Below the pieces are notes generated by a model, which worked only from the letters and a program-made list of their open reading frames with translations, was not told where the DNA came from and did not search any database. A stretch of 64,000 nt of DNA from Eucommia ulmoides (taxonomy: Eukaryota > Streptophyta > Magnoliopsida > Garryales > Eucommiaceae), in assembly GCA_016647705.1 (NCBI GenBank), contig CM028330.1, positions 49,788,897 to 49,852,896 on the forward strand, read 5' to 3'. Below, piece by piece: positions 35,351 to 47,349 of this stretch; positions within the stretch are counted from its first letter, which is position 1, and every line of letters begins with the position of its first letter. A program made the translations under genes and the position numbers.

Positions 35351-36870
35351 AGTTTTTGTATAGTGTGATCGTTAAGATTGGGTTATCGTATCCACAGGGA
35401 TTGGTGTCGTTACTATCGAATACCGCGTCTGTCGTGACCTAACTTTATCTAAGTGAAAAATAAATATATTTAATTAATTAAACTAATATTAATATAACCT
35501 AAATTAACTACACTAATATACTAATATGTTTTAGGGTAAAGAATTACCTAGGGATTAACGTGTTTACAAATAAGTGTTCGATGTCGATTTACTTACGTTT
35601 ACGGTGTTCGACCTATTTGACAATCTCAGGTACGTAAACTCCACCGCCACCTCTCCCAAGTGTAAGACGAGGGAATACATGACTTCGAGTTAACAAATTC
35701 CCCATCAACGTCTTAACGATCCTAGGTCACGTGAGTCTCGCCCAGCGTCATTGATTGCACACAATCCAACTCCCGACCAGGTTATAGATTCGTGCGTTGT
35801 ATTTACCCTACCGACAATCTCCGTTCTAAAACTCCCTCGCCACCTCTCCCGAGTGTAAGATGAGGGATATAACGCAATTTTGTGTCAACGAATAAGTCCC
35901 CCTCAACGTCTTAGCAACCCTAGGTTGTGTGAGTCTTGCCCCAACGTTATCGATTGTCCACGATTCAAACCCCGACCAAGTTATAGAATCGTGGCGTTTG
36001 TTTACCCTAATCCGAATCCAGGGTTTGTCAAAACCCTGTATTCTCCATTTATCTAACTAAGCATGATAAACAAACAATACGATAAACACAATCAAACTAC
36101 GAATAAAAACATAAACGCGACACCGAAATCATCCAAACAACATATTTATAAATGTAGTGTTAATCTCTACTATAATCTATATTTAACTCGTGGTCATAAA
36201 TGTATAAACAATGAAATAATGAGCTAAACATGCTCACATAATCCTAATATAAATAAATAATAAAAAACAATCGGAGAACTTAGCCTCGTCCGAAGATAAA
36301 CCGCTAAGAACGCTTAACGATCGATTTGTCATCTTCTCCACTTTGGGATGTGAGCTACACCTCTAAAACTCCTAAACCCTAGCCTAAATATAGCTTAAGG
36401 TGCTAAAAAATGCAAGAGAGCCTAGAGAAAGGAGAGGAGAGGGGATATATATATATAGGCAAAATATCCTAAAAATATTTTCAGTTTGTGCAGAGGTCAC
36501 CGCTGCGGCGATAGTAGGTCAGTTTGGCTGATCGTTGCGGCGATGAAGACAGCGGTGGCTTAGGAAATATTTCTACTAGATTTCCGCCTAGGCAATGGGT
36601 TGTCAGTAGGATTTTATATTTCTCATCTTCTTCACCGCCGCGACGGTGGGCTTGTTTCAAAATTTTGCCTCTGAGCTTGTTTTTCCACCATTCTTTGATT
36701 GCTTTTGGTTTGATCTCATCGTTTTGGCTCTAGTTTCCTATCTTTTTGCCCCACACACCTGATTTATACAAAAAGTATGAAAACTAATTAAAACGTAATA
36801 AAATACTATATAAATGCTCGAAAACTAACTTAATTCGGTTTGGAAATATATAGGTGGATCATACCTATCA
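35351..36870 (-). mobile_element. LTR A (right copy, truncated)
   Basis: It matches 26204-27731 closely, including both ~170-bp units; the first ~65 bp are missing. It ends CATACCTATCA at the target duplication. Confidence 0.87.
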
Positions 36871-38067
36871 CCCGAACTTATAGATTACGCAAACTCTAAA
36901 TATCTCCTGATCTATTAAAGCTTACGTTATGTTTAACCTAAGTCTGAACCCGAGATTACCTCTCCCGAGTGTCAAATCCCAAGTTCTCAATTCAACCAAA
37001 ATACCATATGTGAGCATATACTAGAAGCATGAAGAAGGCAAACACAATTGAATGGAAAACCTAGTTGGTAAATCTAGAACTTGATCACCTCCCAATTTCA
37101 CAAATCCTAAATTCCAAACTAGATTAATTAGGAATTTATTTTCTCCCGGACTCACAACAACCTAAACTATGCACTCCCGATTTCAGTTATGAATTCAACC
37201 TCTCCCGAGTATAGAATTCGCAACCTAAACTTGTCTAACTCATTGGTTTTATGAATCAAACACATTAGGCCTAAGAAATGCATAAAATAAAATTAAATCT
37301 CACAATTGACAAAATATTCACAATACGGTTCAAACAAGACTTCATCAAACCCGAGATCTAGATATTCGCTCAACATAGACAAATCCATAACCAATCTTTC
37401 AATAAATTCATAATTGTAAACATGTTCAACACACTATTACAAATACAAAGTTGAATCAAGATTAGGGAGAGAAAAAGGAATAGAAAATGCTTATTGTGGG
37501 TTTGGGCTCCAAATCTTCAATCCCACGTGCCACCAATGATGTTTTCTTTGTTGATCTCGCATCAAAATGCTATCATCCAGTGTTTTCTTGCCCAAAATTG
37601 CCTCTTTTTGCTCCCAAAATCGACTCCCCTCTGTTTTTCCTTCGTCTCCCATTTTTTATTTTGTTAAAATGAGCTTAAATACCCTAAAATAGGGTTTAGA
37701 TACAACAGACGGCGTTGCAGCGCACTCAATTTCGCGCTACAGCGCCCTTTTGATAGTGTCGGTGCCTGATTCGTATTTTTGCCATAACGTTCTCGTTCGA
37801 ACTCCGATTGAGGTTATTCAAACACTTGTGGAAATATAATACGTAGATCTACAACTTCCATATTTTGCGATTTTCCAAAAGTGAATTGCATCATGGTCAA
37901 AATTGACCTTGAAGTTACTTCACTTGCACGTATTTTGCACCATTTCCCCATTTATTTGTAATCCTACAAAACACAACAAAACCACATTAAACTAACAAAA
38001 ATACTTGAAACACACAAATATTTGAATCTAAAAGTACTTGATTTATTGTTAAATAAACCACTCATCA
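36871..38067 (-). mobile_element. Element C 3' LTR, proximal piece
   Basis: It matches 41310-42470. It ends (plus) AAACCACTCATCA, the TGATGAGTGG start on the minus strand, followed by the reversed polypurine tract AATACTCCCAAACTT. Confidence 0.85.
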
Positions 38068-39594
38068 AATACTCCCAAACTTAAACGTTTGCTTGTTTCT
38101 CAAGAAAAAAGAAAATAAAATAAAGAAAAATACAAATCAAGTACTAAAATGCTAATGAAAACAATATGAGTTTTGTATCAAATCAAAAATCGTGCAATAA
38201 TCTCCGCAACCACAAAATACTCCAAGCTCATAGGAAATGCACACATCGAGATTATCTAGAATTTCAACTTCAAGTATCAATTTCAATCCACTCAAAACTC
38301 TAGATGTGTCAATGTGTGCACAATCACTTTCACCCAACCAAATGAGCCGCGGATATATTATGTGCTAAGGGGACAATGAACAATCGCTAGATGGTAAATT
38401 TAAGAATAACCATAAGTCCATTTTTCGTGTTACTCTCCACTAATTATATAAGTATATATGTTATTGGAGATCAAAAGGACTTTGCGGGTTGTAATGTATA
38501 GCTGGGGTAAAAGGTAGATGGAAATGTCGTGTTTAGGCTCAAATCACCCGATGCATGTATCACAACTCATGGATCTTGCACAATTTTTAAGAAAAAGAAA
38601 ATTCACCGACTCCTCTTTTTGTCATATGTCTTCTTTCAATCAATCCCTCAATGTATTATTCACAAACACCAAAACAATAATTTATTTATTTATTTATTTA
38701 TTTTTACAATAGGTGAGAACCACACCCCCAAACTCAAAATCAGCATTGTCCTCAATGTTTCATGAAAATGCAAGGCGGTGGGCGGGGATACTCACCACTA
38801 TACTACAACGTTTTTTTTTTTTTCAACATAGACAACAGAAATACAAAATGAAACATGCATCCCACTCCACAAATGACTTTCCAAACAAAACCCATGCTAG
38901 TCGTTACGCTCAATGATCCATATTACATGCCAATTAGTGATGGGTTTAGGAAGTAGAAATATATTTAGTGGGATGGATGCACAAATGTAGGTAATGAAAG
39001 AATTAGGCAATGAGGCTCAACGGGGGTAACGATGGGGGAAACAATTTTCAACGGTTAGCTTCAAAGGCCCAAACGATCCAAAAAGAATGCCTAAGTCATT
39101 TCTCCAACAACACATAACCTAGCATTTTGCCTCAAGTTTCACTCAAATGGGTTCTAGTGTTCATGAGATGTCAAAGCCTACCTAAAGCACATAAATGGTC
39201 TCAAAGTACTCAAAAGGCTAAGTGATCGTGATTCGTGGTGCTCAATTGAATGAGTCGAGAGCGAATGTCAATTAACACTAGTCAAGCACACAAAAATCTC
39301 AATGTAATACATTTCAAACGACCTAAGAATACATCAAGTACCTATATTCATCATCGATTTTAAGTTATTTCATCTCAACAAAACTCATAATTTATTCAAA
39401 CAAATTAACAAAAGGAAAAACAAACTAAAAACATAGCCAAAAGAACGTAGGATATAGGACAAAAATCACACACACAATCATTTTCTAACCCAACACACAA
39501 ACGCCAACATATGTCTCACCCCCAAACTCAAAGTCAAACATATATTTAAATTAAACACAAGGGGATAAGACACGTACCTGGGAGGCGAGACAAT
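38068..39594 (-). other. Element C 3' untranslated region
   Basis: Non-coding. (TTTA)n lies at 38679-38703 and a T run near 38811. Blocks 38870-39540 are the reverse of element D sequence 24990-25690 and 42472-43300, showing that C and D are close relatives. The conserved stem-loop starts at 39581. Confidence 0.75.
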
Positions 39595-40745
39595 CTAGCC
39601 TCCGAGTGAGGTCGGCGGTGATGCTCCAGGCAAGGTGACTAGTGTGGGGCTTTTCTCCCATAGCGTGCATCGATAGGCCCCATTATTTAAAACTTGGGTT
39701 GCCTCCCAAGAAGTGTTTGGTTTAATGTCCTCGGCTTGACACGGAGAAGGGCTCGTCAAATAATAGTTTTCGCCCATAGTATGTGTCATACGACACAATA
39801 AATGGGTCTTTGTTCAGAACGCCCTCAGCTTAGCGAGATATGGAAATAATCGACACATGCTCTCAACTTGATTCTTCACCGGCTCGTGTTCTTGGTGGGC
39901 GTGAAAGAATGGAGTTAAAGGTGGTGGGAGACAAGCGAACCACATCGGATCCTTGTAGATATGATTCTCTTCGATTAGTGGTGGCATTGCAATTTAGATC
40001 TCAAATGGTAAAAAATCACAATTGTCATCTTGTGATTCTTCATCGTCGATCCATTCTTGGGTTTTCTCCTTATTCGAATAGTCGTCATTGAACGCACCCA
40101 AGTTCCTCCTGGTCGTATTCGGTTCCTCATGGTGGCTTTCACAGATGGATATGACTTGTGCATCTCTTAGTGCCACCATTCCCGACTCGGTCTCAATAAA
40201 GCTAACAAGTTGACCAATTTGCGTCTCAAGAGACTTTACAGTCGTGTTGATATCAGCGCAAGTCGTCTCAATATTATCAAGACGGTACTCATGCTCATTG
40301 AGACGGTCATGCATTTCCCTCTAGAAAACTTGAGTTTTCCCCATGAATGCAACAAACATTTCTTCCAGGGTAGGGGAAAACTCCACAGGTTTGTGCGAGG
40401 TGTCAATCCATGGTACCAAAATGTTGGAACTATCCCCCAACCTTTGGTGACTTGTTGAATAATTCCATCTCTGATAGTCGAAATCAGCCATGTCATCCAA
40501 CGACAAATACGCTTTGTCCGCGGTTAGTTCGTAAAAAGAGGTAGTACTATTTCCTCTTTTCTCTCATGTTCTTGTTGCGACTTGTAACCCATCGAGGAAG
40601 TTGAGTAGTTGACACTCCTTCAGGTAACCATGATTGGGGAACTGAATGAGAAACACCTTATATCGTTTCTAAGCACAATAAAATGGCCCAGAATCTTGTT
40701 GAGAAAATTGCAAGAGAACCTATTGATCAAACATCTTCAAGTACC
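39595..40745 (-). pseudogene. Element C gag-like protein (most complete copy, still broken)
   Basis: Reading from 40745 down: FLIQFPNHGY and CQLLNFLDGLQVATRT (gag core), DKAYLSLDDMADFDY, DSSNILVPWIDT, a coiled region MHDRLNEHEYRLDNIETTCA, SLETQIGQLVSFIETESGMV, CESHHEEP, an acidic stretch, IYKDPMWF, and finally DIKPNTSWEATQV. About 380 codons are covered, with several stops (for example between VF and REMHDR, and after FLPFEI) and shifts. SLETQIGQLVS resembles the LENQIGQLA motif of Athila-type gags. No zinc knuckle is seen. It is the best template for the protein of this family. Confidence 0.75.
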
Positions 40746-40851
40746 TCGCAGTACAAACAAAACTCAAAAACAAAAATTAGTAGGAAAAAAAAAAGCCTAA
40801 ATTAAAATAAAGTTACTTATTCACAATATTAACAACAATCTAAAACGCCAA

Positions 40852-40869
40852 TCCTCGGCAACAGCGCCA
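40852..40869 (-). other. Primer-binding site of element C
   Basis: On the minus strand TGGCGCTGTTGCCGAGGA, tRNA-Asp type, 6 bases from the LTR. Confidence 0.75.
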
Positions 40870-40875
40870 AAAACT

Positions 40876-42471
40876 TGTTGGCAAATTATTTCGTCGCTAT
40901 AATACTGCAAGTGTACGGGTCAAGTTTTAATAATATAAGAAGAGTTGGGTTGTTGTATCCACAAGGATTGGTTTAGATAGTTGCTAAGTACCGCACTTAT
41001 CGTAACCTAACTTTATTTAGGAGTCCAATTTTTGGGTTTTTAAATTAGTAAATCTAAAACAACTAAAATAAATATAAATACAAAAATAAAATAAAATATG
41101 GATTATCTATACACAAATGTTCTAGGGGCTTGATTTCATCTTATTATTCTCATGTAATCCTATTAAGTAATTATCAGTTAATTTCGTTCATTCAATAATT
41201 AAGGTCCTCGTGCTATTGCTCTTTCACTACCTCTCTCGAGGGTCAAGTGAGAGAATATGTAATCACTTCAATATTGATATCTATATCCAATATTTAGGTG
41301 AAAACATTCGTTAAACCCGACCTTATAGATTACGCAAACTCTAAATATCTCTCGATCTATTAAAGTTTCGGTTGTGTTTAACCTAAGTCCGAATCCGAGA
41401 TTACCTTTTCCAAGTGTCAAATCCCAAGTTCTCAATTCAACCAAAATATTGTATGTGATCATATAATAGAAGCATGAAGAAAGCAAATACAATTGAATGA
41501 AAAACCTAGTTGGTAAATCTAGAACTTGATCACCTCCCAATTTCACAAATCCTAAATTCTCAACTAGATTAATCAGGTGTTGATTTTCTCCCGGACTCAC
41601 AACAACCTAAACTATGTACTCTCAATTTTGATTACGAATTCAACCTCTCCCGAGTATAGAATTCGCAACCTAAACTCGTCTAACTCCTTGGTTTCATGAA
41701 TCAAACACATTAGACCTAAGAGATGCATAAAATGGAATTAAATCTAACAATTGACAAAATATTCACAAAATGGTTCAAACGAGACTACATCAAACCCTAG
41801 ATCTAGATATTAGCTCAACATAGACAAATCCGTAACCAATCTTTTCAATAAATTCATAATTGTAAACATGTTCAACACACTATTACAAATACAAAGTTAA
41901 ATCAAGATTAGGGAGAGAGAATGGAAGAGAAAATGCTTATTATGGGTTTGGGATCTAAATCTTCAATTCCACGTGCCACCAATGATATTTTCTTTGTCAA
42001 TCTCGCATCAAAATGTCATAATCCGGTGTTTTCTTGCATAAAATCGCCTCCCCTTTGTTGTTCATTCGTCTCCATTTTTTTCTTCCATCAAAATGAGCTT
42101 AAATACCCTAAAATAGGGTTTTGATGCGACAAACAGTGTTGCAACGTGCGTTTTAGTGCACTGCAGCGTGCTAAGTACCAAAAATCCTCTTATAGGAGGA
42201 CGCTGCAGCTCACTCAATTTCGCGTTGCAACGCCCTTTGGACAGCGTTGGTGCCTCATTCGTATTTTTACCGTAACGTTCTCGTCTGAACTCCAATTCAG
42301 GTGATTCAAAAATCTATGGATAGTTAAGACGTAGATCTACAACTTCGATGGTTTAATATTTTCTAAAATCAAATTGAATCATGGTCAAAATTGGCCTTGA
42401 AATTACAGCACTTGCACTTATTTTGCACAATTTTTCCCATTTATTTGTAATCCTACAAAATACAACAAAAA
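40876..42471 (-). mobile_element. Element C 5' LTR (outer end deleted)
   Basis: 1596 bp. It starts (plus) TGTTGGCAAATTATTTCG. Homology to the other C LTR stops at TACAACAAAA, about 80 bp before the expected end, where element D sequence CATCACTAATTG takes over. Confidence 0.82.
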
Positions 42472-43324
42472 CATCACTAATTGACATGTTTTCATGGATC
42501 ATTGAATGTAAGGAGTAGCATGAGTAGTGTTTGGAAAGTCATTAGTGGAATGGGTTGTGTGTTTTAGTTTGTTTTTGAGTTGTTATGTTTAATTAAAAAA
42601 AAAAAAGACAATTGTGTGAGAAGTTGGTCACCACATTCTATTTCTTTGCAACATTAAGGACAATGTTGATTTTGAGTTTAGGGGTATGATTTATATTTCT
42701 TACCTATTTGTGTGTATTTTGGTCTGTTTTGTTAATACTTCCTGGGGGATTGATTGAAAGACGTTGTATGATGAAAATAGGGAGTTGGTGAAAAATATTT
42801 CTTAGAAATCTTACAAGATCCATGAGTCGTAATACATGCCTAAGGGGATTTGAGCCTAAAAATGACATTCCCATGTACCTTCCACCCTAGCCATACATTA
42901 CAATCCTCTAAGACCTTTTGATCTCCCATGACATGTCAACCTACACATAATTAGTAGAGAGTGACACGAAAAATGGGCTTATGATTGTTCTTAACTTCAC
43001 CATTTAGAGATCATTCATTGTCCCCTTAGCACATAAATATATTCGAGGCTCGTTTGGTTGGGTGATAATGATTGCACACACACTACCTCATTGAGAGTCT
43101 TGAGTGATTGATATTGATGCTTTAAGTTGAAATTCTAGATAATCTCAATGTGTGTATTTTCTTTGAGCTTAGAGCATTTGGTGGCTTCGTTGATAATTCT
43201 TGGAGTTGTTGAATCGATATGAAACTCACATTTTCTCGTTCATTGCTTAGTACTTGATTTGTGTTTTCTTCTATTTTCTTTTCTTTTGCTTGAGGACAAT
43301 CAAATGTTTGAGTTTGTGGGCATT
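42472..43324 (+). other. Element D 3' untranslated region, right part, and polypurine tract
   Basis: It runs into GAGGACAATCAAATG and GAGTTTGTGGGCATT directly before the 3' LTR. It contains a T/A run at 42590-42610. No ORF. Confidence 0.75.
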
Positions 43325-46300
43325 TGATGAGGAAGTTATTTATTAACAAATCAAGTATTTTTGAGTTCAAACATTTGGGAGTTTTCGAGTATATTTGTTA
43401 ATTTAATGTGTTTTTGTGTTGTTTTGTAGGAATCATAAATAATTGGGAGAAAATGTGAAAATATGGAAAAATGAGGAAACTGGAGCCTTGGAATCAATAA
43501 AACTAACGTCATCAATGTAGGTATAACAACTTCAAGCTTGATTATGACCACGATTCAAACTTATTCTGGAAAAACACAAAACAAGAAAGTTATATCCCTC
43601 TTTCTAAGTTTTCTATAGCATCTTTAATTACCTTAATCAGAGTTCAGATAAGAAAGTTATGGTCAAAATATGAACAAGTATCAAAACTAACTGAATGAGA
43701 GACCACACAGCCAGATATTAGCTGTAGTGCACCTACGTGGGTTCTATAACCCTAAAGGGCGCGCTCCAGTGTTCCTAAAGCGTGCTAAAGCGCGCCTCTT
43801 TGTGCTGATGGCTGAAAAACCCTAATTTTGGTGGCCTATTTATACCACCTAGTGGCCGCAATTATGCGTCGCCAATTTCACCGCAAGTATACGGGTCAAG
43901 TTTTAGTATAGATCGGGAGAGTTAGGGTTATCATGTCCACAGGAATTGGTTGTAATTATTATCAATTACTTCGATTATCATAACCTAATTTTATCTAGGC
44001 GAAAATAAATGTGAATAAAATTAAATACTAATACTAATCTAATTAATCTAATTAAATTATCTATACTAATATTAACATTGAGATAGTTTTTAGGGAATAA
44101 ATTGTCTAGGGATTAACTTAGTTTACAAATACGTGTTCGATCTCATTTTAGTTCATGTTAACGGCATTCGACTTATCCGACAATATCAGTTCGTAAACTC
44201 CCCGCCACCTTTCCCGAGTGTAAGATGAGGGAATACGTGACTTCGTGTCAACGAAAAAGTCCCCCTCAACGTCTTAAAGACCCTAGGTCACGTGAGTCTC
44301 GCTCCAACGTCATTGATTACACACAATCCAACTCCCTCTCGGGTTATTGGATGGTCGTGTTGTGTTTACCCTATCGGCAATCTCAGTTCAAAAACTCCCC
44401 TGTCACCTCTCCCGAGTGTAAGACGGGGGAATACATGACTTCGTGTTAACGAAGAAGTCCCCCTCAATGTCTTAACAACCCTAGGTCACGTGAGTCTTTC
44501 CCCCAATGTCATCAATTGCCCACAATCCAACTTCCTCCCTGGTTATTAGATCATCGCGTTGTTTACCTTAATCCGAATCTGGGGTTACCTCTCCTGAATG
44601 TCAAACCCCGAATTATTGATATATCCATCTAAGCATAATAAACAAACAATACGAAGAACACAATCAAAATAGCGAAGAACAATCGTTAACGAGATATAAA
44701 CTCAATCAAACAACATATTCATAAATATAGTGTTAATCCCTAAACATCCTATGTTTAACCAAGACATAACCATATATATAATGTAAAATGGACTAAACAT
44801 ACCCAACAACTACCGAAATAAAGAAAACAAAGAAAAGAAATGAAAGAACTTAGCCGATATTCAAAGATTTGGTGTTAAAACCATTGAACGATCACTTCCT
44901 TCTTCTTCTTCCACCTCGGGTTGTAAGCTCTCCCTCAAAATCCTCTCAAACTCACCCTAAATATATTCTGAATGCCTTAGGGGATGATAAAAACGGAAGA
45001 GAAGAGGAAATTTACAGAGCTCAAAATATCACAAAATATCTTAAGTCTGTACAGAAATGACCGCCACGGCGGTGGGTATGTCGGTTAGTGATTGCCCCAA
45101 TGGTGGAGGAGGCGGTGAAATTGGTGACCATCCTACATTTTCACCGCCGTAGAGGTGGATCTCACCATTGCGACGGTGGACATTCAGCAAGATAGGGTCT
45201 TCTTTGCATTTTCACCGCCGCGACGGAGGTCTAGACGCCGCGGCGGTGGGCTTCTTTTCAGAATATTGCCACCTTACTTGTTTTCTACTGTTCTTCCACT
45301 GTTCTCGATACGATTTGATTGTTTATGCTCTGTTTTCCTACCTTTTCACCCCACACACTTGTTTTAATACAAAAAGAATAAAAACATATTAAAACGTACT
45401 AAATGTACTCGAAAACTAACAATATTCGGTTTGCAAATAGATAGGTAATTTACACCTATCACCAACTTATGCATCAAACCCTAGGGGGATTTGAGGAGAG
45501 AAAAACACCATTGGTGACGAATTGGGGGATTTTAGGAGAGAAAAACAACAATGGTGGAGATTCTGGAGAGTAAAACCCATTGGAGGCACAAAAATTCCAA
45601 GAGAGAGGGCTTGGAGTTCAAGATTATTGAAGACTTGAAGCTCATCTCCACAAAGAGTTTTCTCTTCTTTTTTCTCACCCTAATCTTTATTGAATTTTGT
45701 ATTTGTGATATTGTGATGAACATGTTTGCATTTACAAATTTCTTGAAAATATTAGTCATGGATTCCGCTATGTTGAGCTAGTCATTTAATCTAGGACTTA
45801 ATGTAATCTCGTTTGAACCATATTTTAAATATTTTGTTAATTGTTAGTTGAATTCAATTTTAATTCATTTATGCATCTCTATGTTTAATGTTTTTGATTC
45901 GTGTGGACAACGAGTTAAATGATTTTAGGTTGTAAATTTTATGCTTGAGAAAGATTGTGTTTGTGACCAAAATTGATAGTGCATAGTTTAGATTTTTGTG
46001 AGATTGAGAGGAGATCAACACCTAGATAATCGAGTTGAGAATTTAGAATCTTGTGAGATCGAGAGGTGATCAAGTTCTAGATTTATCAACTAGGATTTCT
46101 ATTCAATTATGTTTGCCTTATTAATACTTCTAATTTATGCTTCCATATGATTTCTTGGTTGATTTGAGAAACTTGGGATTTGACACTCAGGAGAGGTAAT
46201 TTTGGGTTTTGGACTTAGGTTAAGAACAACTTAATCTTTAATAGGTTGGGAGATTATTAAAGTTTAAGTAATCTATAAGGTCAGGCATAATGAGTGTTCT

Positions 46301-46711
46301 TACCTCAACTCTAGGTAGGGATATCGATTTTGAAATGTTTGCATATTCACTCACTTGACACTGGGGAGAGGTAGTGAGTGTGCACAATTGACCTTAATTA
46401 TTGAATGGCGTGGAATTGGATAATAATTGCTTAATAGGATGACATGGGAATAATAAGATGAAATCAAGCTCCTAGAACAATTGTGCATAAGAAGTCCATA
46501 TTTTTTTTTTTTTTTTTTGTGCTTTTGCTTTTATATTTGTTTTAGGTTATTTTTATATACCTTAAACTTGGACACCTAAATAAAGTTACGTTACGATAAT
46601 TGCGGTAATTAGCAACAATTTAAACCAATCCCTATGGATACGATACTTTACTCACCCTATACTATTAAAACTTGACCTGTACACTTGCGATGTAGCAAAA
46701 ACTTACTACCA
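43325..46711 (+). mobile_element. Element D 3' LTR (split by a solo LTR)
   Basis: It begins TGATGAGGAAGTTATTTATT and ends ACTTACTACCA; the pieces are 43325-43849 and 45462-46711 (1775 bp in all). It is followed by TATAT. It supplies the uninterrupted version of the hAT insertion site near 46388. Confidence 0.83.
43850..45461 (-). mobile_element. Solo LTR of the A/B type in element D's 3' LTR
   Basis: 1612 bp, TAGTGGCCGC ... ACACCTATCA (the first TG mutated to TA). Target duplication CCACC (43845-43849) against CCAAC (45462-45466). It carries two of the ~165-bp units and repeated CGCCGCGACGG/CGGCGGTGGG words near 45060-45250. Confidence 0.83.
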
Positions 46712-47349
46712 TATATCATGAGAAAAACCCAAAGCCGTAAATCTCATCTGGAGGCCAGCAGTAGGGGATGAAGTTGTGCAATTTCACCATACCAATCTAA
46801 GCCCCGATACCCAGTCAGGATTTAGAAAGAGAAGCCAGTAAAAGCAAGGCCATGTGGTATATCCATTGTGATTCGGCTTTAAAACTCGCCTTGCTCGGAT
46901 CACCAACCAACGATGGATGTTTCCCCTGGGGATAATGCTAGAGGTTGTTCCCCCCCGGGGATAATGCTTGAGGTTTGAAGATTTGGAAATCGAACCTTTC
47001 TAGGATGCATTTGTAGAAACGTTGTGAACCACATATAATGAGGTATCCAAAACCCGGTTGTACTTAGGACACTATCTTGGAGAGAGACATTTTATCCTAC
47101 TTTATATATTTTGTCCTAAAACAAAATAAAGAAGATCTCTAGGACTAGTAAAGAACGGAATAGTAAGCTAGGAATTTCCATTTTCTCTCACTTCTATGAG
47201 CCTGTTCACAGTCAAGAGTTATTCCCAATATTTGACTATTGAACACGCCTTGGTAGGGATAATAAGAATCCTTGTTTTGACTATACAATATTGTATTGAC
47301 TCGAAAACTTCATTTTGTATGGATTCAGACTTTGCTGTAGTTTTAGGTC
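46712..47349 (+). other. Probable gypsy 5' region before the solo LTR
   Basis: No ORF. It has two near-repeats CCCCTGGGGATAATGCTAGAGG and its C-rich copy at 46926-46975. Because the solo LTR inserted at 47349/49475 without loss, this joins directly to 49480 onward, which leads into the gypsy gag. Confidence 0.45.

Larger units (their letters stand above)
26138..36870 (-). mobile_element. Element A/B: three-LTR composite in the LTR of element C
   Basis: Ends are TG (26138) and CA (36870) with duplication CCCTA (26133-26137) against CCCGA (36871-36875). The intact homologous LTR at about 41315 reads CCCGA, the empty site. Order on the plus strand: LTR A 26138-27731, interior 1 27732-32539 (with a solo LTR at 28826-31690), LTR B 32540-34261, interior 2 34262-35350, LTR A again 35351-36870 lacking its first ~65 bp. 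LTR B has a primer site on one side and a polypurine tract on the other, so it serves two interiors. Confidence 0.8.
25694..42471 (-). mobile_element. Element C: gag-only LTR retrotransposon in element D's 3' UTR
   Basis: Minus orientation: 5' LTR 40876-42471, primer site 40852-40869, gag 39595-40745, 3' untranslated region, polypurine end at 38068, 3' LTR 36871-38067 plus 25694-26137 (split by element A). LTR ends on the minus strand are TGATGAGTGG ... TAACA-like. The far end of its 5' LTR (about 80 bp) and roughly 45 bp of the host element are deleted at 42471, so the target duplication is lost. Confidence 0.8.
12550..46711 (+). mobile_element. Element D: outermost gag-only LTR retrotransposon of the nest
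   Basis: Once its insertions are removed it reads: 5'-truncated LTR (about 12550-13732 plus 18282-18590), primer site 18597-18613, gag remnant (18770-19196 plus 24450-24973), 3' untranslated region (24974-25693 plus 42472-43324), polypurine region ending GTTTGTGGGCATT, then a 3' LTR (43325-43849 plus 45462-46711) that begins TGATGAGGAAG and ends CTACCA. No protease, reverse transcriptase or integrase is seen, so it depended on a helper. The left LTR lacks about its first 200 bases, so no target duplication can be checked. Confidence 0.8.
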
